DNA of 64,000 nucleotides from Sinobacterium norvegicum (GTDB lineage Bacteria > Pseudomonadota > Gammaproteobacteria > Pseudomonadales > Sinobacteriaceae), in assembly GCF_923077115.1 (NCBI RefSeq), contig NZ_CAKLPX010000001.1, forward strand, positions 1,240,001-1,304,000. The letters run 5' to 3'. Every line of letters begins with the position of its first letter. The stretch's first letter is position 1. Shown in pieces: positions 53,214 to 61,200 of the stretch. The position numbers were made by a program, and so were the translations under genes. Under the pieces are notes generated by a model, which did no database searches, was not told the origin of the DNA, and saw nothing but the letters and a program-made list of their open reading frames with translations.

Positions 53214-54596
53214 TTAATCCTTTTTAGTCAACTGCACCATCATGCTGGTATAGCCCTTTACAAAATTTGATTGCACATGCTCCGGTTCACCTAACACCTC
53301 TATATTGTCGAACCGGTTCAGCAGCTCTTCCCATAAAATTCGTAACTGCATTTCAGCCAGACGATTACCCATACAGCGGTGCACGCCAAAGCCAAACGAC
53401 ATATGGTTTCTGGCGTTTTTACGATCAACCATGAAGACATCGGGCTGATCGATCACTCGCTCATCGCGATTGCCCGACACATACCACATCACCACCTTGT
53501 CACCCTGTTTAATATGCTGGCCATTGAGCTCTACATCCTGCGTGGCAATGCGGCGCATGTAAGCAAGGGGTGTTTGCCAGCGAATAGTTTCAGACACCAT
53601 GGTAGGAATCAAAGCCGGGTTGTTTTTAAGCTTGCGAAACTCATCTGGAAACTGATTAAGGGCCAATACACCGCCGGTCATCGAATTGCGCGTTGTATCG
53701 TTGCCGCCAACAATGAGCAAGATTAATGTGCCCAAAAATTCCATCGGTCGGTCAATCATATCTTTGGTGTTTTCGTCCGACAGAAGCAGACTAATTAAAT
53801 CGAACCCCCTTTCCCCCCCCGCTGCTAACTTGGCTTCTTTGTCTCGCCACAGTAAAGAAAACGCCTTGGCCGCTTCTGCGGCAGCAATAAACGCTGCGTT
53901 TTCATCGTTTACGCCGCCAAATGTCTCGGGGCTGGATGCCGCCACATCAGACCAATAAGCTAATTTGTGGCGCTGTTCATAGGGGAAATCGAACAATGTC
54001 GCCAGCATACGAGAGGTCAGTTCAACCGATACTCGCTGCACCCAATCAAAAGGCTCGCCAACTGGCAGTTGGTCAAGAACATCCTGCGTTCGGCTTCTGA
54101 TCAGCGCCTCCATTTGTTTCAAGTTTTGGGGGGCGACAACACCTTGTACCGCCTGCCTTTGTAGATCATGTTTTGGCGGGTCCATGGCAATAAAGGTTTC
54201 TATTTCTAAGCCCTCAGGTTGCGGGCCAATAGAAATGATCGGTTCAGAGGAAAACAACGCATGATGTTTATCAACATACATGATGTCGTCGTAGCGTGTT
54301 ATCGACCAAAAAGGCCCAAAGGGGCTGTTTTTTTGGTAGTGCACCGGGCACTCGTCGCGCAATCGTTTAAAGTACGACTGCCAACGGTTTTGTCGATACA
54401 GAAACGGGTTGCTCACATCAATATCGTCTAACGCAAGTTCATAAACATCGGGCAGCGGCCGCTCAATAAATTGAGGGATAGGCCGGCTCTTACCGAGTGC
54501 TTTTTTTGCTTTTTGAAGAATCTGTGCCGCTTCAATTTGTCGATGTACAGGAATGAGTGTGGCAATCTTTTCAAGTACTGGGGTGATAGACTTCAT
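53214..54596 (-). CDS. Cytochrome P450 of the CYP153 family (alkane terminal hydroxylase)
   Basis: 460 residues. Haem-binding FGFGVHRCMGN with C408; I-helix LIVGGNDTTRNS; SETIRWQTPLAYMRRIA (ExxR). DIDVSNPFLYRQNRW, CPVHYQKNSPFGPFWS and FIAMDPPKHDLQRQAVQGVV are hallmarks of CYP153A. Soluble members hydroxylate the end carbon of medium-chain alkanes or fatty acids with electrons from a 2Fe-2S ferredoxin, encoded 81 bp downstream in the map (54678-54998) and upstream in transcription. ATG 54596. Confidence 0.95.
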   Translation of the reverse strand: MKSITPVLEKIATLIPVHRQIEAAQILQKAKKALGKSRPIPQFIERPLPDVYELALDDIDVSNPFLYRQNRWQSYFKRLRDECPVHYQKNSPFGPFWSITRYDDIMYVDKHHALFSSEPIISIGPQPEGLEIETFIAMDPPKHDLQRQAVQGVVAPQNLKQMEALIRSRTQDVLDQLPVGEPFDWVQRVSVELTSRMLATLFDFPYEQRHKLAYWSDVAASSPETFGGVNDENAAFIAAAEAAKAFSLLWRDKEAKLAAGGERGFDLISLLLSDENTKDMIDRPMEFLGTLILLIVGGNDTTRNSMTGGVLALNQFPDEFRKLKNNPALIPTMVSETIRWQTPLAYMRRIATQDVELNGQHIKQGDKVVMWYVSGNRDERVIDQPDVFMVDRKNARNHMSFGFGVHRCMGNRLAEMQLRILWEELLNRFDNIEVLGEPEHVQSNFVKGYTSMMVQLTKKD

Positions 54597-54677
54597 GATT
54601 CACTTTCCGTTAGCGATGTGTCATAAAAGGGTTTTCTTATTGCGGTCGATACGCGTAATGGCGCCGCGTTTGGCCGG

Positions 54678-54998
54678 CTACATTTGGAATTCTGGCAAGC
54701 GGACAATCAGCCCATCCAGGGCATCGGTCACCGTTACCTGACACGACAATCGCGATGTTTGTTGCTGTTCTGGTGTCATCGACAGCATTTGTTGTTCCTC
54801 ACTGGACACCACCGCTAATTGAGCCGCCCACGCCTCATCCACAATGACGTGGCATGTCCCGCAGGCACAGCCGCCACCGCAATCAGCATCAATACCGGGG
54901 ACACCGTTATCCACCGCATGCTGCATCAATGATTTACCCTGCTCAATTGCCACAACGTGTTGATCATTATTGTGTTCAATAAAAATTATCTGAGCCAT
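54678..54998 (-). CDS. 2Fe-2S ferredoxin, CYP153 partner
   Basis: 106 residues. Cysteines C40, C46, C49 and C86 give the C-x5-C-x2-C-x36-C pattern of adrenodoxin/putidaredoxin-type ferredoxins (ADCGGGCACGTCH). It is transcribed just before the P450 gene. In known CYP153 operons a ferredoxin reductase is also encoded; none is seen here. Confidence 0.93.
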   Translation of the reverse strand: MAQIIFIEHNNDQHVVAIEQGKSLMQHAVDNGVPGIDADCGGGCACGTCHVIVDEAWAAQLAVVSSEEQQMLSMTPEQQQTSRLSCQVTVTDALDGLIVRLPEFQM

Positions 54999-55087
54999 AG
55001 CACTCTCCTTTGTTTTTATTATGGGATACCTTACCGCATCATAATGCTGATACTCTCATGCATGCAGTAGTCGAAATCATTAAGTTA

Positions 55088-55223
55088 CGAAACAACAGGG
55101 TCAGCGAAACAACAGGGTCAGGTCTTTGACTTATGATTTTCTCCACGGACAACAGAAAATCATCTTATCAACCTACTAGCTTTGTCAAACGATATAAAAT
55201 AGTTTTTACTCTGACCCTAAATA
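55088..55223. repeat. MITE-like element (copy 2) with 17-bp tandem duplication
   Basis: The element proper is 55113-55223, bounded by AGGGTCAG and CTGACCCT (terminal inverted repeats). The 17-bp unit CGAAACAACAGGGTCAG occurs twice at 55088-55121. The right end supplies the TAG stop of the lipoprotein gene 55217-55465. Confidence 0.78.
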
Positions 55224-55465
55224 CTGGTTTCGCTCTCCTGCCACTCGACCCTGCCGGGGTCTAAGTAAACATAGGCCTCATCACCACAGATCTTGGCCGC
55301 CTCGCGGTCGAACTTGTGTTGTAACTCCTGCCGTTTGGCAAAGCTGTTGCCGTAGGCGGTCAGCCTGTATTCACCGGGCTGGTACTCATCCACATGGGCG
55401 GGGAACCACTGGGCGCAGCCGCCGAGGGTAAACACCAGTAAAATAATGCCGTGTTTGGGTTTCAT
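55217..55465 (-). CDS. Small lipoprotein, C-terminus formed by a repeat
   Basis: 82 residues. Signal peptide with lipobox LGGC (cysteine at 17). YQPGEYRLTAYGNSFAKRQE and REAAKICGDEAYVYL follow. Function unknown; similar small lipoproteins occur in many proteobacteria. The stop codon lies inside the end of a MITE-like element, so the original C-terminus may have been a little longer. It is the last gene on its strand. Confidence 0.75.
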   Translation of the reverse strand: MKPKHGIILLVFTLGGCAQWFPAHVDEYQPGEYRLTAYGNSFAKRQELQHKFDREAAKICGDEAYVYLDPGRVEWQESETSI

Positions 55466-55653
55466 CGGTAGGCTCTTATTTTCCCACCCCTTAGAGGTGG
55501 TAAGTTATTATCAGCCCTCACAATACCATATTACGCCAGCTGTACACCGCCTAGCCCCTTGATTGCCATACAAATATAACGTGCCTGCAGTGTTCGGCTA
55601 TAGTAGGGTGTCAGAGTAACGAATAAAAAAACACCGTTTATGGAGAAACCGCT

Positions 55654-57225
55654 ATGGATTTAACCTTGGGCAAAGTCGCCGCACGCCGGCTGCTAACGCT
55701 TACCTCGGCCGCTGTGTTTACCGCCGCCAGCCTGTGCGCCAGCGCCGCCGGCAAACCAAACATCCTGGTTATCTGGGGTGACGATATCGGCATGTGGAAT
55801 GTCAGTGCATACTCCCGCGGTATGATGGGCTATCAAACACCCAACATCGACCGCGTCGCCAACGAGGGGATGATGTTTACCGACTATTACGGTGAACAGT
55901 CCTGTACCGCCGGCCGCTCTTCCTTTATTACCGGCCAATCGGTATTCCGTACCGGTCTGTCGAAGGTCGGTATGCCGGGCGCCGAACTCGGCCTCAGCGA
56001 AAAAGACATTACCATTGCCGCCGTACTAAAAAACCAGGGCTATATGACCGGCCAATTTGGTAAGAACCACCTCGGTGACAAGGATGAACACCTGCCCACC
56101 AATCATGGCTTCGATGAGTTCTTCGGCAACCTTTATCACCTCAATGCCGAGGAAGAACCCGAGCAGCGTGACTACCCGAAAAACCCCAGCTTTGCCAAGA
56201 AATTCGGCCCCCGTGGTGTCATCCACTCCTATGCCGATGGCAAGATTGAAGACACCGGGCCGCTGACCAAGAAGCGGATGGAAACCGTCGACGACGAGAC
56301 GTCCGCCGCCGCCCTCGACTTTATTGCCAAGGCCGCCAAGGCCAACAAGCCGTTCTTTGTCTGGTGGAGCGGCACGCGTATGCACTTCCGCACCCACGTC
56401 AAAGACGAGTTGATGAACGACCCCGCCTTTGCCCATCTCGATGAATACTCCATCGGTATGATCGAACACGACCGTCATATCGGTTTGTTTCTCGATCAAC
56501 TCGATGAGTTAAAGATTGCCGATAACACCGTGGTATTTTACTCCACCGATAACGGCCCCCATATGAATACCTGGCCCGATGCGGCGATGACACCGTTCCG
56601 CGGTGAGAAGAACACCAACTGGGAAGGCGGATGGCGAGTACCGGCCATGGTACGCTGGCCCAATAAGATCAAGCCGAATACCGTGTCTAACGAGATTATG
56701 CACCACATGGATTGGCTGCCTACCTTTGCCGCCATCTCCGGTGCCGGCGATGTTAAAAAGCAGTTGCTCAGCCGCTATAACGCCCTGGGGCGCAGCTATA
56801 AAAACCATCTCGACGGCTACAACACCCTGCCCTATCTGATGGGCCAGACCGACAAGACCCCGCGGGAAGAGATCTTCTATTTCTCTGACGACGGCGACTT
56901 AACAGCGCTGCGCTTTAACGACTGGAAGGCAATCTTCATGGAACAGCGTCAGGAGACCACACTGGCTGCCTGGTCTAACCCGTTCACACCGTTGCGAGTA
57001 CCGCTGTTGTTTAACCTGCGTCGCGACCCCTTCGAGCGTGCCCAGCTGACCTCGAACACCTACTACGACTGGATGATTGATCGCGTCTTTTTACTGATAC
57101 CAGCGCAGCCCTATGTTGGCAAATTCCTCGCTACCTTTAAGGAATATCCGCCCCGGCAGAAGGCCGCCAGCTTCAGCATCGACCAAGTCATGGAGATGAT
57201 GCAGGAGAACCAGGGCAGCCAGTAA
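55654..57225 (+). CDS. Secreted arylsulfatase (type I sulfatase)
   Basis: 523 residues. Signal peptide (about 32 residues ending CASAA). Metal ligands in WGDDIGMWN (D43, D44). The sulfatase motif is SCTAGRSSFITGQ, with C84 to be converted to formylglycine; it is C-x-A-x-R, not the usual C-x-P-x-R. DNGPHMNTW and the C-terminal alkaline-phosphatase-like fold are present. It should hydrolyse sulfate esters in the periplasm. No formylglycine-generating enzyme gene is adjacent. A strong ribosome binding site (GGAGA) precedes ATG 55654. Confidence 0.93.
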   Translation: MDLTLGKVAARRLLTLTSAAVFTAASLCASAAGKPNILVIWGDDIGMWNVSAYSRGMMGYQTPNIDRVANEGMMFTDYYGEQSCTAGRSSFITGQSVFRTGLSKVGMPGAELGLSEKDITIAAVLKNQGYMTGQFGKNHLGDKDEHLPTNHGFDEFFGNLYHLNAEEEPEQRDYPKNPSFAKKFGPRGVIHSYADGKIEDTGPLTKKRMETVDDETSAAALDFIAKAAKANKPFFVWWSGTRMHFRTHVKDELMNDPAFAHLDEYSIGMIEHDRHIGLFLDQLDELKIADNTVVFYSTDNGPHMNTWPDAAMTPFRGEKNTNWEGGWRVPAMVRWPNKIKPNTVSNEIMHHMDWLPTFAAISGAGDVKKQLLSRYNALGRSYKNHLDGYNTLPYLMGQTDKTPREEIFYFSDDGDLTALRFNDWKAIFMEQRQETTLAAWSNPFTPLRVPLLFNLRRDPFERAQLTSNTYYDWMIDRVFLLIPAQPYVGKFLATFKEYPPRQKAASFSIDQVMEMMQENQGSQ

Positions 57226-57236
57226 AAACACTATTG

Positions 57237-57277
57237 CCCCATAAAAAAAGCGAGCCTTGTGCTCGCTTTTTTTATGG
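57237..57277. terminator. Bidirectional intrinsic terminator after the sulfatase gene
   Basis: CCCCATAAAAAAAGCGAGC-CTTGT-GCTCGCTTTTTTTATGGGG, 19-bp perfect arms. The A7 and T7 tracts flank a GC stem, so it can stop transcription from both sides. It lies 12 bp after the sulfatase stop and about 57 bp past the stop of the reverse gene at 57334. Confidence 0.9.
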
Positions 57278-57333
57278 GGGCTTATTATCGCGCTGTCGGC
57301 GTCGGTCACCCTCGGCTTTAACGGCTCGGCCAA

Positions 57334-57675
57334 CTACGCCAGGCGCAGATGCCACTGCCCACCACTGTGGCGGTCGCAGTCTTCCTCGGTGTCGAAGCGT
57401 ATTTGTTCGCTAACATTGGTCAGCGGGATGCCGACAGCCTTGAGCTTGTCGGCAATCAAACGCCCCAATTGCCGCTGCTGGCCGCTGCGGTCAGCAGTCT
57501 GCAAGCCCTGATTACTGGTAAACACGCAGGTGATGACCAGGCTCTTGGGAAAGGCATTGTAGTTGACGGTATGGGTTAACCAGCTGAAGTCTTCCACCGT
57601 ATCCAGCGCCTGCTCACAGGCCTCGGTCAGCGTCTGCCGTATTTGATTGTCTGTTTTCTTATCGGTCTTTCTCAC
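57334..57675 (-). CDS. Conserved hypothetical protein, often mislabelled Fis-like
   Basis: 113 residues from GTG 57675. MRKTDKKTDNQIRQTLTEAC, WLTHTVNYNAFPKSLVITCV and RFDTEEDCDRHSGGQWHLRL. Similar proteins are common in marine gammaproteobacteria and are sometimes annotated as Fis family regulators, but no Fis-type helix-turn-helix is visible. It is probably a small cytoplasmic protein. It is transcribed 7 bp after 57683-57859. Confidence 0.75.
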   Translation of the reverse strand: MRKTDKKTDNQIRQTLTEACEQALDTVEDFSWLTHTVNYNAFPKSLVITCVFTSNQGLQTADRSGQQRQLGRLIADKLKAVGIPLTNVSEQIRFDTEEDCDRHSGGQWHLRLA

Positions 57676-57682
57676 AGTCGCC

Positions 57683-57859
57683 TCAGCGTTGATGACAGCT
57701 TTTTAAGCACAAATTCCATATTCTTGCCTTGGTCGTGCCGTTGAGGCAACGCAGCTCTGAGGCGCAGAGTTGGCCGGTGACGAACAGCGCCTCCAGCTTA
57801 TCGATATCGATCTCTAACTGAACTTTTTGGCCGCTACCAGCCGGTCTATCACTCTTCAT
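57683..57859 (-). CDS. Small cysteine-containing conserved protein
   Basis: 58 residues from ATG 57859. QLEIDIDKLEALFVTGQLCA, then SELRCLNGTTKARIWNLCLK and SCHQR. Four cysteines (C-x5-C, C-x3-C) could bind a metal. The following gene (57334-57675) is 7 bp away in the same direction. A perfect Fur-box-like palindrome lies 75 bp upstream, so the pair could respond to iron. Confidence 0.65.
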   Translation of the reverse strand: MKSDRPAGSGQKVQLEIDIDKLEALFVTGQLCASELRCLNGTTKARIWNLCLKSCHQR

Positions 57860-57933
57860 CGAAGCCCCCATTATAACCGACGTTGCAGCCATCGGCAGTG
57901 TTTCATAGATTTTCCCGCTCAGACAAATACTAG

Positions 57934-57950
57934 ATGAGAATCATTCTCAT
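57934..57950. promoter_or_regulatory. Fur-box-like palindrome ATGAGAAT-C-ATTCTCAT
   Basis: A perfect 17-bp palindrome close to the Fur core (GATAATGATAATCATTATC type, GAGAATCATTCTC here). It is placed between the leftward small-protein pair and the rightward RIO kinase gene. Confidence 0.7.
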
Positions 57951-58059
57951 GTAAACATGGTTTTCCCGCGGCACTTTTTTCGTTAAACTGAAGGCTTGCG
58001 GCCAACTATTGTGACGCCACCTCATATCCTGACCTCAAGCAAAGGTAGACCACCGATTT

Positions 58060-58911
58060 ATGAAGACACCTAAACGCATTTTACCGCTGATTGAAGACGG
58101 CTTGGTCGATGAGGTCATCGGCCAGCTGATGAGCGGTAAAGAGGCCACGGTTTACACGGTCCGCTGCGGCGACGACATTCGCTGTGCCAAGGTGTATAAA
58201 GAGGCGGCCAAGCGCAGCTTTAAGAAGGCTGTTCAGTACCAAGAGGGCCGCAAAGTCCGCAACAGCCGTCGCGCCCGCGCCATCGAGAAGGGCTCCAAAT
58301 TTGGTCGTAACCAACAGGAGGAGACTTGGCAATCGGCGGAGGTCGATGCGCTGTTTAAGTTGGCCGATGCTGGCGTCCGCGTACCCAAGCCCTACGGTTG
58401 TTTCGACGGTGTTCTACTGATGGACCTGGTCACCGATGACGAGGGCAATGTTGCCCCGCGATTAAACGATGTGTCGATGTCGGCTGAGCAGGCCATTGAA
58501 GACCACGGTGATATTATCCGCGACATCGTCCGCATGCTGTGCGCGGGCTTAATTCATGGCGACCTGTCAGAGTTCAACGTGCTGGTCGATGACTATGGCC
58601 CCGTCATTATCGACCTGCCTCAGGTTGTCGATGCCGCCGCGAATAACAACGCCCAGTGGATGTTCGAACGCGACGTCAACAATATGCGTGACTACTATGG
58701 TCAGTTTGCCCCCGAACTCAACAGCACCCAGTTTGCCCAAGAGATCTGGGCGCTGTACGAGGACGGTGAGCTAACTCCGGATATCGAGTTGACCGGCGAG
58801 TTTGAGCAATCAAACGTCGCCGCCGATGTCGACGCCGTTATCGATGAAATCAAGGCCGCCTTTGTCGAGGAGCAAGAGCGTCTCGAACGTATTGAGGCCG
58901 CCAACGAGTAA
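58060..58911 (+). CDS. RIO1-like serine kinase, PA4780 family
   Basis: 283 residues. GKEATVYTV (glycine loop and lysine region: CAKVYKEA), catalytic LIHGDLSEFNVLV and metal-binding IIDLPQVVD are RIO kinase motifs. Bacterial members are soluble kinases of unclear substrate. ATG 58060 has AAGGTAGACC upstream. A Fur-box-like site is located about 110 bp before the start. Confidence 0.93.
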   Translation: MKTPKRILPLIEDGLVDEVIGQLMSGKEATVYTVRCGDDIRCAKVYKEAAKRSFKKAVQYQEGRKVRNSRRARAIEKGSKFGRNQQEETWQSAEVDALFKLADAGVRVPKPYGCFDGVLLMDLVTDDEGNVAPRLNDVSMSAEQAIEDHGDIIRDIVRMLCAGLIHGDLSEFNVLVDDYGPVIIDLPQVVDAAANNNAQWMFERDVNNMRDYYGQFAPELNSTQFAQEIWALYEDGELTPDIELTGEFEQSNVAADVDAVIDEIKAAFVEEQERLERIEAANE

Positions 58912-59031
58912 ACCTATTTACCCCAATAATAACATTTACACTCATTACAACGGCCGATAGGTACTATCACCTCGCCTGTGGCCCAATGGAATAACCAAAG
59001 CATCTGCCAAGGCATCGATTAGGGAATCATC

Positions 59032-61200
59032 GTGATAAAAAGAATATTAACTATGAGCAGCTCAACACAAATGTTAGTTGCAATGGGCATTGGCTTTGCG
59101 GTCGGTATTTTCTTTGGTGAATATGTTGGTTGGATGAGCGTCATCGGCACCTCAGTCATCCTGTTAATGCAGATGACAGTGCTGCCCTATATTATCGTCT
59201 CGCTGGTCGGTGGCATTGGTAAACTGAACAAAGAAAATGCCGGTATGATATTTAGCCGCGCCGGTTTTATCATGGTACTACTATGGCTGCTGGCGCTGAT
59301 TGTCATCGCCCTGATGCCGCTGTCGTTCCCGGAGGTGGAATCGGCCTCATTTTTCAGTACCAGCTCGATTCTGCCCACCCCCGAGGTCGACTATTTCAAG
59401 CTGTACATTCCCTCCAATCCCTTCGAGTCAATGGCCGCTGGCTATGTACCGGCAATGGTTTTGTTCAGTATTGCCATGGGGCTGGCCTTGATCGGCATGG
59501 AAGGCGAAAACAAACAGCAGATACTGGTGTTTATGAGTACCGCCGGCGAGGTGTTTTCTCGTATTACTCAGGGCCTGGTCAAGGTGCTACCCATTGGCAT
59601 TTTCACCATGTCTGCCGCCGCTGCAGGCACCATGAGTGTCGATGAGTTTGCCAGCCTGCAGGTCTACTTAATCAGCTATTTCGTCCTCTGCCTGTTGTTT
59701 ACCTTTTGGATTTTACCGTGGATTATCGCCTCATTAACGCCGTTGAGCTTTACCGAGGTACTGCAAATCTCCAAGACTGCCGTGGTCACTGCCTTCGCCA
59801 CCGGCAATATCTTTATTGTCATTCCGGTCATTACCGAAGAGTGTAAAAACATTATGCGCAAGCATGACAGCCTCGATGATAATGGCTCGACAATGATCGA
59901 CATCCTGGTACCCATCGTCTTCACCTTCCCCAATATCGGCAAGCTGACGGTGATATTATTTGTCTTTTTTGCCAGCTGGTTTAACGGCAGCGGCGTCGAG
60001 ATTATCGACATGGTATCGACCTCGGTCAGCGGCCTGCTGTCATTGTTCGGCAGTGTCTATGTCGCCATCCCGTTTATGCTCGATCTGCTACACCTGCCCG
60101 CCGATTTATTTCAACTGTTTGTCATGTCGGGTTTTCTGACCGGCAAGTTCAACTCAATGGCAGCGGTGCTCAACCTCTTTGCCGTTACCCTGTTGGCGGT
60201 ATCGCTGTGGCAGAAAAAACTCAACCTCAGCGTTGCGGCGCTGTTGCGCGTCGCCATCGGCGTAGTGGTCAGTGTCATTGTGGTGATTGTACTGACCCGT
60301 ATAGGCATGGGCACGTTTATCAAAAGTCCCGAGACCACCAGTGGCGTCATCGCCAATATGCACGTGGCAGAGAAGGTGCCGACCAAGGTACATCGCCAAT
60401 ACCTCAACATTGAAACAGCCCCTAAACAAGCGTTGGCATCAATCACCGACATTAAAAAGCGTGGCACTCTGCGGGTGGGCTACATCCCCAGCAATGTGCC
60501 ATTCAGCTATTACAACAACAACGCCGAACTGGTCGGCTTCGACATCGAGTCCGCCACGGTGCTGGCCAACGACCTTGATGTCAGCGTCGAATTTATTCCC
60601 TTTAAACGCCACCAACTCGCCGCCTCACTCGATGCTGGCCACTTTGATATTGCCATGTCGGGGCTATCGATGGAGATTGGTCAAATGAACGAGATCACTT
60701 ACAGCGACCCGGTAATCGAGCTCAATATCGCCATCGCCACCAAAGACCACCTGGTGAATAAATTTAAAAAACAAAAAACAGTACTCGAAATGACCGATAT
60801 GACGATTGCTTATGTTGAACATGACGAGCTTATCCACAAGGTCAAACACAAGTTCCCCAACCTCACCTTTGTTGAAATCGACGATTACAAGAATTTTTTC
60901 CGTCAGAAAAACGATAAGTATGACGCGGCGATTATCAGTGCTCAGGCCGGTTCAGCCTGGACACTATTCTTCCCCGGCTACGGTATTGCGCTGTTGGAGA
61001 GCAGTGGCCGTTACCCGGTTGCCTACGCCATTGCCAACGGTAATCAGTCGGTGCTTAACTACGCCAACAACTGGCTAAATCTACGACGGGTAGACGGCCA
61101 GCAACAGCGCATTTATGACTATTGGATGCTTGGCCGTGGCGCCGAAAAGAAAGAGCCTCGTTGGTCGATTATGCGCGACGTGCTGGGCTGGGTCGATTAG
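59032..61200 (+). CDS. Cation:dicarboxylate symporter fused to a solute-binding domain
   Basis: 722 residues from GTG 59032. The first 440 residues form an SDF-type transporter with about eight helices (VGWMSVIGTSVILLMQMTVL, PIVFTFPNIGKLTVILFVFF). Residues about 475-715 form a periplasmic binding protein-like SBP_bac_3 domain (RGTLRVGYIPSNVPFSYYNN, GFDIESATVLANDL, DIAMSGLSMEIGQMNEITYS). The fusion joins substrate capture and transport in one chain. Substrate is likely an amino acid or dicarboxylate. It is convergent with the kinase-phosphatase gene, overlapping stops by a few bases. Confidence 0.92.
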   Translation: MIKRILTMSSSTQMLVAMGIGFAVGIFFGEYVGWMSVIGTSVILLMQMTVLPYIIVSLVGGIGKLNKENAGMIFSRAGFIMVLLWLLALIVIALMPLSFPEVESASFFSTSSILPTPEVDYFKLYIPSNPFESMAAGYVPAMVLFSIAMGLALIGMEGENKQQILVFMSTAGEVFSRITQGLVKVLPIGIFTMSAAAAGTMSVDEFASLQVYLISYFVLCLLFTFWILPWIIASLTPLSFTEVLQISKTAVVTAFATGNIFIVIPVITEECKNIMRKHDSLDDNGSTMIDILVPIVFTFPNIGKLTVILFVFFASWFNGSGVEIIDMVSTSVSGLLSLFGSVYVAIPFMLDLLHLPADLFQLFVMSGFLTGKFNSMAAVLNLFAVTLLAVSLWQKKLNLSVAALLRVAIGVVVSVIVVIVLTRIGMGTFIKSPETTSGVIANMHVAEKVPTKVHRQYLNIETAPKQALASITDIKKRGTLRVGYIPSNVPFSYYNNNAELVGFDIESATVLANDLDVSVEFIPFKRHQLAASLDAGHFDIAMSGLSMEIGQMNEITYSDPVIELNIAIATKDHLVNKFKKQKTVLEMTDMTIAYVEHDELIHKVKHKFPNLTFVEIDDYKNFFRQKNDKYDAAIISAQAGSAWTLFFPGYGIALLESSGRYPVAYAIANGNQSVLNYANNWLNLRRVDGQQQRIYDYWMLGRGAEKKEPRWSIMRDVLGWVD

